Assembly: GCA_022702705.1 (NCBI GenBank)
Contig: JAKZJZ010000054.1
Span: 62,001 to 126,000 of the forward strand
DNA: 64,000 nucleotides
Direction: 5' to 3'
DNA from: Papilionanthe hookeriana x Papilionanthe teres
Lineage: Eukaryota; Streptophyta; Magnoliopsida; Asparagales; Orchidaceae
The notes under the pieces were generated by a model. That model worked only from the letters and a program-made list of their open reading frames with translations. It did not search any database and was not told the origin of the DNA. Below, piece by piece: positions 23,467 to 35,516 of the stretch. The position numbers and the translations under genes are program-made. Position 1 is the first letter of the stretch; each line of letters opens with the position of its first letter.

Positions 23467-24660
23467 TTTCGAGGAGCTCCAGTCTCAATAGAGTTAGAGC
23501 CTTCAGACTCTAAAGATAATCCAGAAGAACCTGTCATTCCGATTCAGGAGGAGATACCAGCAAGCTCACTACTAGATTCGAAGAAATTACGAAGTCAACT
23601 TAAGAAGTGGAAGAGTTCTACCTCCGAGAATGGGTCCAAAGGACAAAGGAGCGGTGTGGTTGTTCATGAAGAAGCAACCAGGTAGAAGAAATACCCATTC
23701 GGGAAGAAATCGAGACACATGGAAATAAAGTGGATTACAACGTGCTAGCCCATCTTAGGAAACTACCGGCCAAACGGAGCATCTACGACGCTCTCATCTT
23801 ATCAAAGGAGATGAGAGAAGCTCTGATCAAGGCCTTACTTGATCCAAAAATTTGCTTAGCTCAAATGACCGGGAGATTCCTTAGATGAGGTTTGCTCATT
23901 AAAAGAACAACGAGGTGTTACCTTCACTGGACAATGACCTACTACTGGGACGACGAGACCACAACCGACAGCTAGTACATTTCAGCTTACAATTGGGAAG
24001 TTTACACTCTCCGTAGTATTGGTGGATCCAGGAGCATCAATCAATATAATGAATCTTCTGGACGCTACATACTTAGAAATTGATGCTCGCGAGCTCGAAG
24101 CGGACAAAATGTTATTAAGAGGATTCAACCGTAAAGGAGAAAGAGCCCTCTGATCGATAACACTCGCTAATGAAGACCGGTGACTTGGCAAAGACAACCG
24201 CGAAATTTCACATAATTGATTCGAAACGTCATTCAACGCTCTATCGGGCCGACCATGGATACATGAGAACCGGATGGTACCATCATCTGTACATCAGTGC
24301 ATCAAATACTGCGATGGAGGGGAACAGTGCATCAAAGGTGACTTACAACCATTCTCCGTACATGAAGTTGGAATCCATGAATATGCAGCTTATTACGCAC
24401 CTCCGAAGCAAACAATCTTCTCTAGAGATACCATAACAAATGAAGCAAAGGAAGTTCGGGATGACGAAGAACCTGAAGTTCTAGTCGAACAGTCACTCAC
24501 CACTCCCTTAAGGCGAGATGGTGAAGGTTTCTCCACAACTCGCATCCGAGGTCGAGGCCGGGGACGAGGTCGTGACAGAGATGTTAAGACAGTTGGACAG
24601 AGGAAACCAGCCAACAATGTTGATTGGGAAGATAGTTCTGAAGAAGAAAAATAGATCAAG
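23467..24660 (+). pseudogene. Protease region of element C with flanking linkers
   Basis: After the gag tail there is the conserved linker VDYNVLAHLRKLPAK (near 23730) and the protease with VLVDPGASINIM, catalytic DPGAS codons at 24024-24038, EIDARELEADKMLLRGFN, and MVPSSVHQCIKYCDGGEQ near 24274. The C-terminal linker has an RGRGRGRGRDRD run near 24545-24575. Frame changes occur near 23500, 23880, 24150 and 24240. The active-site motif itself is intact. Confidence 0.85.
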
Positions 24661-25587
24661 CAAGAAGCAGCAACAATAAGTTGGAAGAAGCCGCAATTCA
24701 GGAACTCTCTCGAAGATGAAAAGAACGAGGAATATACATCGATGTACGAGAAGATTAACCACTATATACACACTATGACCCTGACCCCGATCCATTCTAA
24801 TAAGATCGAGGGTATGGTGGTCAAAGAGGTACGTAGCGGCGGTGCAAAGCCCATCAAATTCTACCGTGGTGCTCCTTCCTCCAAAACCGGAAAAAATGTA
24901 CAATTCGAAGATGCTACTTCATCGAATTAATGGAATTACCTTTTGAGTGGTACTCTCCCTGTGTTCAAAATTTAATTCAGCGTGGTTTCTTACCTCGGCA
25001 ATGGACAAAAGATCAATCACAACATTTTGAAAATTTATGGAATAACTCCGGTCGTCCACCCAATTCAAAGCATGGTCTCGGATTCAGCACAGTAGGATTA
25101 GTTGACGATAATGAATTTTGCTTGATTGTCACTTGCGAGTCTAATGAAAACTCGCACGGAAACTACGAAGAATTCAAGATTTACAAATTAGAAACGCTCC
25201 ACTCGTAGTTCGAAGAAGAGATCAAATCTATAATAGATGAGTTAACGGAAGTTAACTTAGGTACTAGCGAAGAGCCTAGTACCTACCTTTATTAGCTCCT
25301 TACTCAATAAAGAAGACTCCGAAAAAATAATCAAGTTATTAATGGAATTTAAAGACTCGTTTTGCTTGGAACTACGATGAGATGCCGTGATTAGCTCCAG
25401 CAGGTCGTAGTCCATAAGCTAGAGTGGATCCTACTTGTTCCGATCGTACAAGGTCCCGTAAGAATGCGTCTAGAAATCGAACAAGTCATAGCTGAAGTTA
25501 AAAAGCTAATAGACGCTAAATTTGTCCGTGAAGAACAATACCCGACTTGGTTAGCCAATGTGGAGCCAGTCAGGAAGAAGAATGGTC
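24661..25587 (+). pseudogene. 5' part of reverse transcriptase of element C, cut by insertion of B
   Basis: The pre-RT segment carries VQNLIQRGFLPRQWTKDQSQ (24960), LWNNSGRPPNSKHGLGF and EFCLIVTCESNEN. The RT core begins near 25450 with RMRLEIEQVIAEVKKLIDAKF and REEQYPTWLANV, then PVRKKNG at 25566-25585, where element B starts. The continuation QIRICVDF is found at 53705. Two frameshifts lie before the core (about 25205 and 25290). Confidence 0.88.
25583..25587. repeat. Target-site duplication, left copy (tggtc), element B
   Basis: The five bases before the LTR of B are repeated at 53700-53704 directly after the other LTR. Removing B and one copy rejoins the RT codons of C (KKNG to QIRICVDF). 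Confidence 0.93.
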
Positions 25588-27694
25588 TGTCGGCATTATT
25601 TTTAGGTTGTATTGTATTTTAAAAGGGGGGTCACCTAACAGAAGTTGTCGGCGAATTTAAATTTTAAATTTAATTTAAATATATATAATTTAGAAAGTAG
25701 TATTTGATTTTGAAAATAATTTTTAAATTTGAAAGTTTTAAGATATGAGATTAAACCGATCTCACATCCCCAAATAGTTTATATAAACGAGCACCGCACC
25801 ACAAACCGTATATCTATCCCTAAGGATAGATACACTGCTCGATGGTGGGGCTCGATCAAATAAACTAGAAGTTTTCAGGACATCCGTTTGGTTTGCGAAC
25901 CAATTTTATAAGCCGACAAATTCCCTCGCTTAATATGAAAGTATCAAACAGTGGTTTATATTACTCGGGTTCTTTAAAATTCCCTATAAGGGCAAGCCCC
26001 TATAGTTAATTACATCTTAAGTGACGGGAATCACCTAAGAAAACTCTCGATAATAACCAATAATTCTCGCTCTCAAGAATTTCAAAGTTTAAGGTTTTCA
26101 AAGATCGAATTTTGGAATTTCAATAGGAATGGATCAAATTTTGGAACATTTTGTTTTGTGAATCCAAAGGAAGAGAGGTAGGAGAAATCACCGATTCGAA
26201 GTGAACTTCGATAATTTCCCGACTATCCTATTGTTTGTCTTGAATTTAGGAAAGTCCTAATGTTTATTCGATATTTCAATCTTGCCAATTTCAATTAATT
26301 AGGGCTTATATTTGTATGATAAAATCAAACAAATAAATCTAGAAGATGTGAGGGTTTATTGTCGTATCTGACGACTACCTCGGAATCCTAAGACCTAGTT
26401 AGGGCTTAATTTGCAATGCAAATGCCTAACGAAGAGTCGAGGATTTATGTTGCACTAGTGCAAGCTACCTCGAAGTCCTATGGCTTGGTTGTTTAATTCT
26501 ATGAAAGTTTTGCTGAAGTAGCACTCAGTGTTTTGCCGATGACGATGGTCGTGCCGCCCACCATGCTCCGAGCTCCTCGTTGTCGCAGAGGTTTAGTTTT
26601 AGAAATCATAAATCAGGAGTCGAGAAAAGTGTTTTGGTTTAGAGAAAATCTTAATTTCCAGTGTGTTTTTTTTTATGTTTTATTTAAAACAAATCTTAAA
26701 GTTGATTATAACGACACCGGTTAAGATCCCACGGTTCCATCCTTCCGCATCATTATTTTTATCTGATTCACTTAGTCCGTATGAATTTGCTAAACTCAAC
26801 TCGAATGAGTTCCACACTTTCATTTAGACCACGGGAAATCCCGTTAAGCAACACGTAGGTTACATCATCCGAGGTATTCCCGATCATCCAACATGACGTT
26901 TTAATTTAGTTGTAATTGTAGTTTTGTGTTCCGTTTGTGATTAAATTTCGAGTTGTTTTATATTTTGAAATGTTGTGGCGGTGAATTTTATCTTGCAATG
27001 ACTTTTAACTTAATTTTGGTTTCAGTTTTAGGGGCTATCCTAAAGGTGTGGGTTTTCATGCAACAGCTGTTTTATCATGCAAGAAAAAATAAACGCAATT
27101 GCAATAAAGTAAATTGCAATAATGTAAATGCCGGAAAATAAATTGCAGAAAGTAAATCGCAATAATACAAATGCGTACCCGGAGGGTCTTCCCGTCATCC
27201 CAAACCGCACTTAAAACACAATTAGCATATTTAAGCAAGTTCCTGAGTAAAGCTAAGGGAAAGGTTATGGTTTTCTACCAAATTCCTAATCCTATACGCT
27301 AGTCATTTCCTATGACGTCTAGGTTCTTTGTGTTTTAGTTTAAGGACGATTTTCTTCATCAAAGAATAGCTTAACCCCAATTGTTCTTATAAATGTCCTA
27401 TCATATCGAGGAAGTGCTTAAGAGGAATCTTAAACATCTTTTCAATATTTCTAGGATTGTTTTAAGTCCAAATGAATTTAATTATACAAATGAATTAATC
27501 GTCCAAGAATTTCAAGTTTTATCGTTACTCTTGCTCAGATGAACTAGGACATTTGAATATCCTATGAGTGAAGTAACATTTCATTTAATGTTCTCGTTTA
27601 GAGTTATGATAACTAAAACTTTCAAGGGTAAATTGGTATTCAAATGATTTGATTTAAGTTAAAGGGTTTAAATTTGGAATAGTGTTCAAGTTGT

Positions 27695-28100
27695 TTTATA
27701 TTTAATTTAATTTAATTTAATCGAGTTTCGATTTAATTTAACATAGCTTCAATTTAATTTGATTTGGTATTTAATTAATTTGATTTCGATTTAATCTAAT
27801 TTAATTACTTAATTTAATTTAATTTAATTGTTTAATTTAATTTAATTTAATTTTAATTATTTAATTTAATTTAATTTAATTGTTTAATTTAATTTAATTT
27901 AATTTTAATTTAATTTAATTTAATTTAATTTAATTGTTTAATTTAATTTAATTTAATTGTTTAATTTAATTTAATTTAATTTTAATTGTTTAATTTAATT
28001 TAATTTAATTTTAATTTAATTTAATTTAATTTAATTTGTCTTAATTTAATTTAATTATTAAATTTAATTTAATTTTAATTTAATTTATCTTTAATTTACT
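27695..28100. repeat. AT pentanucleotide array in 3' LTR of B
   Basis: This is about 400 bp of almost pure tttaa/aattt words, including blocks of tttaatttaatttaattg separated by single-base changes. The paired LTR has nearly the same arrangement at 48284-48675. Confidence 0.9.
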
Positions 28101-29920
28101 TTATTTTTAATTTTAATTGAAATTTTTGAAAGAATTTAATAATTTGACTTTAGTTTAATGATTAAGTCTTTTAATATTTTGAATTTGAATTATCATTTTA
28201 ATTAAGGATTGAATATTAATGAGATAATTAATTTAGGGATTTTTAAATTAAAGAATAAATCTCTTCCTAATAATATCCCTATTTTAATGATTCCAATTTT
28301 ATTATTCTTCCAAATTTAATCAATTATTTAATTAAGGTTTTAATTATTTTAAAATTGCTTAATGGGTTTCTACCCTTTAATCATTTAAATTTCAATCATC
28401 CAAATCAGATTAGGATCAAATATTTTACTTGTTAATTTTTATTAAACCTAAAGTTTTAATTAAGGATTAAAGATTTTAATTACCATTTTACCCTTTAAGC
28501 TTAATAATTTCATAACTCACTAAATTGAACTTAAATGAACTTGAAATTTTTATGTGACTTCACTCATATGTCAATAAAGACATGAGAGGAGAAAATGTGA
28601 TTTTTCTGTATTTAATTTATTTATATAATTATTTTTGGTGGAAAATAGAGATTTTCAAGGAAAATTTGATAACATGACCAAAAGAAAGTTTCTGTCCTTA
28701 AGAAAATTAGGGGACATTCCTAATGACCAGAGGACCACTTGGACTAATTTTGGTGATTTTTTGAATTATATTATTTTTATTATAATTATTTTGGGTTTTG
28801 GAGTGTTAATTAATTTAAAAATAAAATAAATGTTGAAAAATGAATTTTATATTTTTCAAAAATCTCTCTGATATCAAGGAAACCAGAGAATCAAATTTTG
28901 CAATTTTCTGATTTTTCTATGATTTATAATAATTATTTTAGTGAAAATGCTAGAAAATACATTTTTTTTTATTTTAAAATTACCCTAGGGCTTTAAAATT
29001 CAATATCTCACTAAATAGACCTAGGAAAAATGTGGGATTTGTTCCTAAGTGATTAAAATTCAAAATGTGACATTTTGGTGAATTTTATTATTTTTGTGAT
29101 TTTTATTATTTTTTAATTATTAAAAATATTAAAATATTATTAAAAATCAACTTTTTTAGAAAATTGAAATTTTAATTTTCTTAGGTTCCCCTGATATCAG
29201 AGAGGCTCCAAAACCAATTTGGTGAATTTTTAAAAGGTATTTTAAAAGTTATGAATTTTTAAAGTTTAAAATGGCTAAGCGGCTTAATTAACCCAATTAG
29301 TGGGGTTAACCAAGTCCAATTGACCTCAAATTTTTATGGTGGATTCCTCTGATCCTAAAGGTCAGTGGAGAATTGATTTCAAGTCAATTTGATGCCTGGT
29401 TAACTCTAATTAATTAAAGACCTATTTTGGGTGTTTAAGCCAATTAGGGTTAATCTGAGTGAATTAACTCAAGTCCTATTTTTCCTAGAGTTCTCTGGTC
29501 ATAAGGAACATCACCAAATATTTCTAGAATTTATTTCACAACATGCTAATTTTTGGAATTAAAATACTCAAAACAGCAACATGCATTTGAAAAATAAATA
29601 ACTTTTCACAGAGATGGCCTCTGACCTTGGAAAATTCAGGGAATGTTCCCAAGTTCAGAGGCTTCAAAAGCCCTATGGTCTCATGCCATGGTGAATTGTA
29701 TACATGCATGGAGAATTAAATGTATGCAGAGAGTAAATAAATTATAAAAAATAAAATACTTAATGAAATTAAATGATTTCTTTTCCACATTATTCTCCTC
29801 TCGTTCACCGAGCAAGAGGGTATTTTTATTTTATTTTTGTGATTTTTCTACACAAAGATATGGATTTTTGAAGTTTAGGGAATTAAATAAATAAGAAAAT
29901 ACCCTAATTTTCTATTTATC

Positions 29921-30130
29921 CACGCGGCGCCGCCGCATCCTCGGCAGCCTCCGAAAGGCACACGCGGCGCGCTCCCATTCGACGCCGCCACTCGAGTCGC
30001 AGCCCGGGCCCCGCGGTTCTCGCACCGTTTCCCGGTGCGACGCCATCCGAGCCGTTCGTCCGCGCGTGTATCGAATGGACGCGCATCCGTTCATCGTCCC
30101 CAAGTGTCCTCACCCGATAGCCGTCCACAC
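29921..30130. promoter_or_regulatory. GC-rich CpG-dense island in 3' LTR of B
   Basis: The island follows ...ctatttatccacgcggcg and has many CG dinucleotides, with the palindrome GCGGCGCCGC. It is preserved in the same place in every LTR of the window. A downstream hairpin (arms TTCGTCTC/GAGACGAA, 30191-30209) is also conserved. The function is unknown. Confidence 0.4.
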
Positions 30131-30714
30131 TAAATCCCTAATATCTCACTCGATACTCAATGGATTTTTATGTTCTTATGCTTCTATGGATTCGTCTCGA
30201 AGAGACGAACACATCTATACAGCTAACATGCATTGGAACTAAGGCATTTGAAATAGAGAATCTTCAAAAGCTCGGGATGAAGAGTTAGCTCATACCTTGG
30301 CTCGTAGAAGTGTGGCTTCAATCCGAGAGTTGTTGCACCTTCGATTGGATCCTAAGCAAGCTCCGCATGAAGTCTCCTGGTCTCGGTGAATTGTCCGGAT
30401 ATGATTTCGACCAAGCCCGATCACAAAGCTTGGAGGTCGGAGCAACTCGGGTGGCTCCGGAGATGGGGCTTTTGATGGTGGACACCTTCCCTTGGTCCGG
30501 TGAAGGTGTAGAGCCAATCAATTTGGGGATTGGCTCACCGTGGAGAAGTGTCCCGGTGTTGGTGGAATTTCACCTCGAAATCGAGCTCACAGAGGAGAAA
30601 TGGCAGGGGATTTCACCTGGGATCAAGTGCTCTAAGGGTGGAGAAGGGTCCGGAACAATTTTGGCGTAGTTTTGGCAAGGTTTGTGCTTCTCCCCCTCAT
30701 GGCCGAGAGGGGTG

Positions 30715-30729
30715 GAGTTTAAATAGAGC
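30715..30729 (-). promoter_or_regulatory. Candidate TATA box of element B LTR (3' copy)
   Basis: In element sense the sequence is GCTCTATTTAAACTCCACCCC. It is a plausible TATA-like word in a local G/C-richer context, followed by a C-rich stretch typical of plant start regions. It is matched at 51290-51304 in the other LTR and degraded in A (TTTAAGTC). If used, U3 would be about 2.4 kb and R-U5 about 5 kb. This is a guess from motif and context only. Confidence 0.3.
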
Positions 30730-33097
30730 ATGGCTGAGAGGCCTCCGTGGGGAGTTAGGGCTCGGGATCGACTGCTTCCGTGAGGAGAAGATCGCCCATG
30801 GTGACCACTAGTGCATGGGGCAGCTCGGCAAGTGAGAATTTCAATGTTGGCTCACATGTGAGCTCTCGGCCATGGTGTTTTCCGCGGCCCGGTGGCCGGC
30901 CGGCCATGGTAATGGTCACCATCATGCTCGGTGGGTCGGGGCTGGAGGTTTGTGCAATCAATCGGAAATTGACATGTGTAAAGGAGTTGGATTGAAATGG
31001 AATGGGGATGAGCCTATTTTGGGTCCGAAATGGGTCAACCCACCATTTGTGCTTGGTTCACCTCCCCATGGCCTGATTTTGGGCTGAGAGGATCAGTTAG
31101 GTCAGCTCAGAGAGAGTGGTGTGGTCTCTATCCATGATGAGGTGGCTAAACATGGTTTAGTGTGTGACATGCTTAAGGTAAAAAAGGCTTAATGAAAGAT
31201 TAGGAAAGGAGCCCCTCCTTTTACCATTAATGGCATGGTCACATGTCAAGCCTCCCATGGCTTCATGTGGCTTGAGAATGGCTTGTTCATGGCTTCGTCT
31301 TGGCTTGGAGAAAGGTTGAGTCAATTTCATAAAAATGGGTTTTAAGAAATTTTTGGTAATTTGATGGGAATTTGGATGAAGCTTCATTTGGAATAATTCA
31401 ATGATGATTTTAGGACTTAGGTAATGGATTTAATTAAATGGATGACAAATGGAGATGTCATGTGGGCTTTAGGATGATTTGGGCTTTTGAATTTTGAAGG
31501 AAATGGGCTTTTAAGAAGGTTTAAGGGAAGTGGGCTTTTAAGTTTAAGGATGTGTTCATGGATGGGAATTTTTGTAGAAGTTTGGGCCAAATAGTTGTTG
31601 GTTTTGGTTTAGGGATGTTTCATGAATAATTTGAAATAGATTTAAGGTGGTTTGGGTTTGAATTGGGTTGAATTTGGTTTTATTTGGTAAATGGGCCAAT
31701 GTAGGTCAAATTAGGCTAACTTGGGCCAATGTTGGGCTAGGGTTGAAATTGATGTAAAATAAATGTTAAGAAATGTTTATGGGAGTGTTTCAAAGAGGTT
31801 TTGGCTTTGGTTGGGTTTTAATTTTGAGGTTTGGGCCTATTCTGGGTTAGATTTGGGTTTAGGTCAAAATTGGGCTTTTTGATTTTCGGGGTTGAATTTG
31901 AGTGGGGTTTGGGTCAAAATCTTGGGCAAATCATGTTAGTGTTTTGTTTATGAGGATGTTAAGGAAGGTTTAGAAAAGATTTGGGGTTAATTGGAGTTGA
32001 ATCGGGTTAGTTTGGGCTAAGTTTGGGTCATGGGTCCAAATTTGGGCTTTAAGGCCCAAAGTGAAATTGGATCCAAATGTCAATTAAATTGGACTTGGAT
32101 TTGGTCTAAATTGGTATTGGGAATGTTGAATTGAAGTTTAGAATTGAATTGGACCAGAATTTGGGTCAATTGGATAGGTTTGGTTTAACATCGGGTTCAC
32201 TTTGGGTTAAAATGGGTCAATTTGGGGGTTTTGACAAAAGTAGGGTAAATTGATAAAATTGGCCCATGGTGTAGTTGGATAAAATGAAATTGGGAATATT
32301 TGGGATTTTCTGGAATTTTCTGGGAATTTTCTGAATTTTTGGATTTTTAGGCCAAGAAGGGTATTTTGGGTATTTTGGAGGGTATTGGGGGGTATTTTTG
32401 GAATCTTTGGTATTTTTGGGTATGGATGATCAATTTGAGTGATGTGGAAATGTTTGGGATTGATTTTGAAAAATTTTGGGTAATTTGGAAATTTTGCAAA
32501 AATTTGGGTAATTTCAAGGTTTTCGCAGTTTAAGAGGTGTAGGGTCTCGGGGTCAAAAATTGAAAATTTGGGAAATTGAAGATCGGGTGGATGTGAGTGG
32601 AGAGAAGTCATTTTGGTTGAGCCATGAAGCCATTTCAAGCCCATATGAGCTATGAAAGGACTCATTCGAGGCATTCACTATGTTGTTCCTAACCCTCTTA
32701 GCCAAGGGCTTGGGGGTTAAGGACCATCCATGTGAATCACCTACATGAGTCAGAGGTTAAGTTGGGTATGGGTGTGGTTTTAGGAAGTGTGTGGAAATGT
32801 AGTGTGTAAGTGTAGTGTAAGTCGCCCCTCACTGCACTGTGCCACCTGTATGGGCATCCTAAGGCCGAAGAGTCCTATAGAACTCATCCTTTAAACTTCC
32901 ACATTCGATTTCAACCCTCTAGGTGATTAGGGGTCTATAGTCAAGTTTGTGGAGTTTGCAAGGAGTTTAGAAGTGGTTTGAATTTCTAAAAGGCGGGTCC
33001 CAATTCTAGTCCTCTAAGATAGTCAAAGGAAAAGCCTAAGGCTAGATCCTAAGCACTAAAAGAAGAAAGGAAGACCTCATCAAAAATGAGGTCAACA

Positions 33098-33185
33098 AAT
33101 GGACCCCCAATAGGTGTGGTGAGCCGACGGAGCACACCGCGCGTATTGGTGTTGACCGAAGCGATCAACAAAACCAATACGTATG
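33098..33185 (-). promoter_or_regulatory. Polypurine-tract side and 3' stem-loops of element B
   Basis: In element sense a short G run (TTGGGGGTCCATT) precedes the LTR. At about 33146-33183 the arms CGTATTGG/CCAATACG and TGTTGA/TCAACA form one stem with a small bulge. The GGTGTG/CACACC arms at 33113-33138 correspond to the perfect 10-bp stem of A. The placement suggests a role in plus-strand priming or in the RNA 3' end. Confidence 0.5.
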
Positions 33186-33549
33186 TCCAAGTGACGAACT
33201 TAGGACGAAGTAGAAGAGCTTCGCCGGGGAGTGTCAAGTATATCTCCGGAACCGAAGATCCTCGAACTCTCGCCTGGGGAAAGGAAGAGGAGGTAAATCC
33301 CAAATCACATGATCCGAGGGAATTTCGACTTAGATTTTATTTTGTTTCAATTTAAGCTTTGATGTGTGAGTTTAAATTTTAGTTTGGAGTTTCAATTTAG
33401 ATCGAAGTTTGTCAAAATTAATTTGAAGGATTTGATTTGAAATGAAAATTGGAGTTTCGAGGTTTTAGATGTAACATCTCCAACCTCGAAAGAAAATCGA
33501 ATCGATTAGATTGAATCGTTGCAATGAGAAGAGATCTCGCAGCAAAGCG
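33186..33549 (-). other. 3' UTR segment of element B, noncoding
   Basis: This is A/T-rich sequence homologous to 2186-2540 of A. It has no recognisable gene. The first degenerate repeat (gatgtaacatctcc) is near 33467. Confidence 0.55.
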
Positions 33550-34830
33550 GTGTTGGATGTAAAATCCTTAACCTCAAGAGTTTGATTTCGATGTGATGTA
33601 TTTCATTGCGATAGGGAAAAGATCCTAAAGCAATGCAATCTCGGATGTAAAATCCTCGACCCAAAGGTTGAATTTCGATTTGATGTATTTCAGTGCAATA
33701 GGAAAGAATCCTAAAGCAAGGCAGTCTTGGATGTAAAATCCTCGACCCAAAAGTTGAATTTTGATGTATTTCGATGCAATAGGAAGAGAATCCTAAAGCA
33801 ATGTAGTCTTGATGTAAAATCCTCGACCCAAAAGTTTGAATTTTGATGTATTTCAAATGCATAGCAGAGAATCCTAAAGCAAGGCAGTCTTGGATGTAAA
33901 ATCCTCGACCCAAAAGTTTTGAATTTTGATGTATTTCAATGCAACAGAAGAGAATCCTAAAGGTGCAGTCTTGGATGTAAAATCCTCGACCCAAAAGTTG
34001 AATTTTGATGTATTTCAAAGGCAATAGGAAAAGAATCCTAAAGCAAGTGCAGTCTCGACGTAAAATCCTCGACCTAAAAGTTTGATTTGATGTATTTCAA
34101 GGCAATAGAAAAGAATCCTAAAGCAGTGCAAGCCTTGGACGTAAAATCCTCGACCCAAAAAGAGTTTGATTTTGATGTATTTCAATGGCAACAGGAAGAG
34201 AATCCTAAAGCAACGGCATTGGATATAAAATCCTCGACTCAAAAGAGTTTGATTTTGATGTATTTCAAGTGCATAGAAAAGAATCCTAAAGCAGGCAAGG
34301 CCTTGACGTAAAATCCTCGACCCAAAAGTTTGATTTGATGTACTTCAGGCAATAGAAAAGAATCCTAAAGCAATGCAGTCTTGACGTAAAATCCTCGACC
34401 CAAAAATTTGAACTTGATGTATTTCAGGTGCACAGGAAAAGAATCCTAAAGCAAGTAAGTCTTGGACGTAAAATCCTCGACCCAAAAGATTTGAATTTAA
34501 TGTATTTCAAAGGCAATAGGAAGAGAATCCTAAAGCAAGTGCCTTGGATGTAAAATCCTCGACCCAAAAGGTTTGAATTTTGATGTATTTCAAGGCAATA
34601 GGAAGAGAATCCTAAAGCAAGATACTTGGATGTAAAATCCTCGACCCAAAAGATTTGAATTTTGATGTATTTCGAAGTGCACAGGAAGAGAATCCTAAAG
34701 CAACAGCAGTCTCTGGATGTAAAATCCTCGACCCAAAAGGTTGAATTTGATGTATTTCAGTGCAACAGAAAAGAATCCTAAAGCAAAGGCAGTCTTGGAT
34801 GTAAAATCCTCGACCCAAAAGGTTGAATTT
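33550..34830 (-). repeat. 3' UTR tandem repeat, about 82-bp unit, 16 copies (element B)
   Basis: The word gtaaaatcct or a close variant is found at 33559, 33647, 33733, 33813, 33895, 33977, 34060, 34141, 34224, 34308, 34386, 34468, 34550, 34632, 34719 and 34801. The unit is the same as in A but B has five more copies and its own variants (cctcgaccc in place of cctcaaccc), so the array has been re-amplified or homogenised since the two subfamilies split. Open frames through it on the minus strand change every unit and are not genes. Confidence 0.92.
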
Positions 34831-35516
34831 AATTTGATCTGATATTTGATTCGAGATCTGGAAGAAATTGAATTTGAATTTAATTGAGACTTGAAGCTCG
34901 GAAAGATTGAATTTGGAAATTTGGAAGGATGAGTTTGAACTCGATTGAAACTTGATTTAAGATTCGATTTGAAATTTGAAAGATCAAGTTCGAAACTTGA
35001 TCGAGATTGGATTTGGATTCGATCGAGAATTTGATTTGGAATTTGTAAAGATGAAATTTGATTTTGAAGTTTGGAAGGATGGAATTTGAGATTTGTGTTG
35101 ATTTCGTTTATCTTTTAATGGTTCAAATTTTATTTTATTGTTTATTTAATGTTCATGTGAACTTGGTATTTGTCATTTTTTCAGATTTTTTTTTTAGAAA
35201 GTTTTCTTTTATTCTCTTTTTTTCTTTTTCGTTCTTTGTTCGAAGTTCATTTAACTTTAATGGCGTTTCCCAATCAATTTGCACAAAAGAGGTGAAGGCC
35301 AAAAACGTGACATGGTCACTTTCATTCCAATCATGTTGAAAATACGTCGTACAACTCGATCCGGAATATATTTCATACAATCCATGTAGACTCAAAACGG
35401 ACTCGTGTATGATCTTTGTTGATCCATCAAAAGAATCATCCGTCAAAAATCCATGTCCGAATAGTGAGGTACATGGTCAATAACATCACCTTCCAAGCCA
35501 TCCTTGGCAAGGATGC
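34831..35516 (-). other. Noncoding 3' UTR between tandem repeat and AlkB-type ORF (element B)
   Basis: 34831-35090 consists of imperfect repeats of words such as gatttgaa, ttggaagga and gaaacttga. 35100-35240 is T-rich. 35260-35516 is strongly conserved with element A (3640-3889), ending at the stop of the AlkB-type ORF. No gene is seen. Confidence 0.55.

Larger units (their letters stand above)
21888..25587 (+). mobile_element. Element C, 5' coding fragment: gag to start of RT (Tat/Ogre-type, host of both insertions)
   Basis: Plus-strand coding sequence homologous to gag, protease and the beginning of RT of A and B starts immediately after the LTR of A and stops exactly at the LTR of B. The first codons (RPYPEEF at 21889) continue the gag that element A interrupts. 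The RT breaks off at 25587 after KKNG and resumes at 53700, so this and 53700-56015 are one element split by B. Its own LTRs and ORF1 are not in the window. Stop codons and frameshifts are frequent. Confidence 0.92.
25588..33097 (-). repeat. 3' LTR of element B, 7,510 bp
   Basis: On the plus strand it runs from TGTCGGCATT to GAGGTCAACA. It matches 46171-53699 throughout. The order of parts is the same as in A: A/T-rich end, AT array (27695-28100), A/T-rich middle, GC-rich island (29921-30130), mid part with a TATA-like word (30718-30725), and the G/T-rich U3-like end. The first 58 bp are an extension that A lacks. Small frames (for example 30290-30669, 32207-32674 minus) are not shared in frame with the other LTR and are not called as genes. 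Confidence 0.93.

Noticed and set aside
21888..25587. A separate small autonomous gene on the plus strand
   Set aside because: It is gag-protease-RT of an element that continues at 53700 after removal of B, shown by the shared tggtc and the codon join.
28635..28829. A 64-codon plus-strand frame found in both LTRs of B (also 49216-49410)
   Set aside because: It is antisense to the element, A/T-rich, and absent as a frame in A. Its presence in both B LTRs only reflects their identity.
33506..34818. Minus-strand open frames of up to 172 codons with a repeated GRGFYIQD-type motif
   Set aside because: They run through the 82-bp noncoding repeat, the frame changes with each unit, and the equivalent region in A does not keep them.
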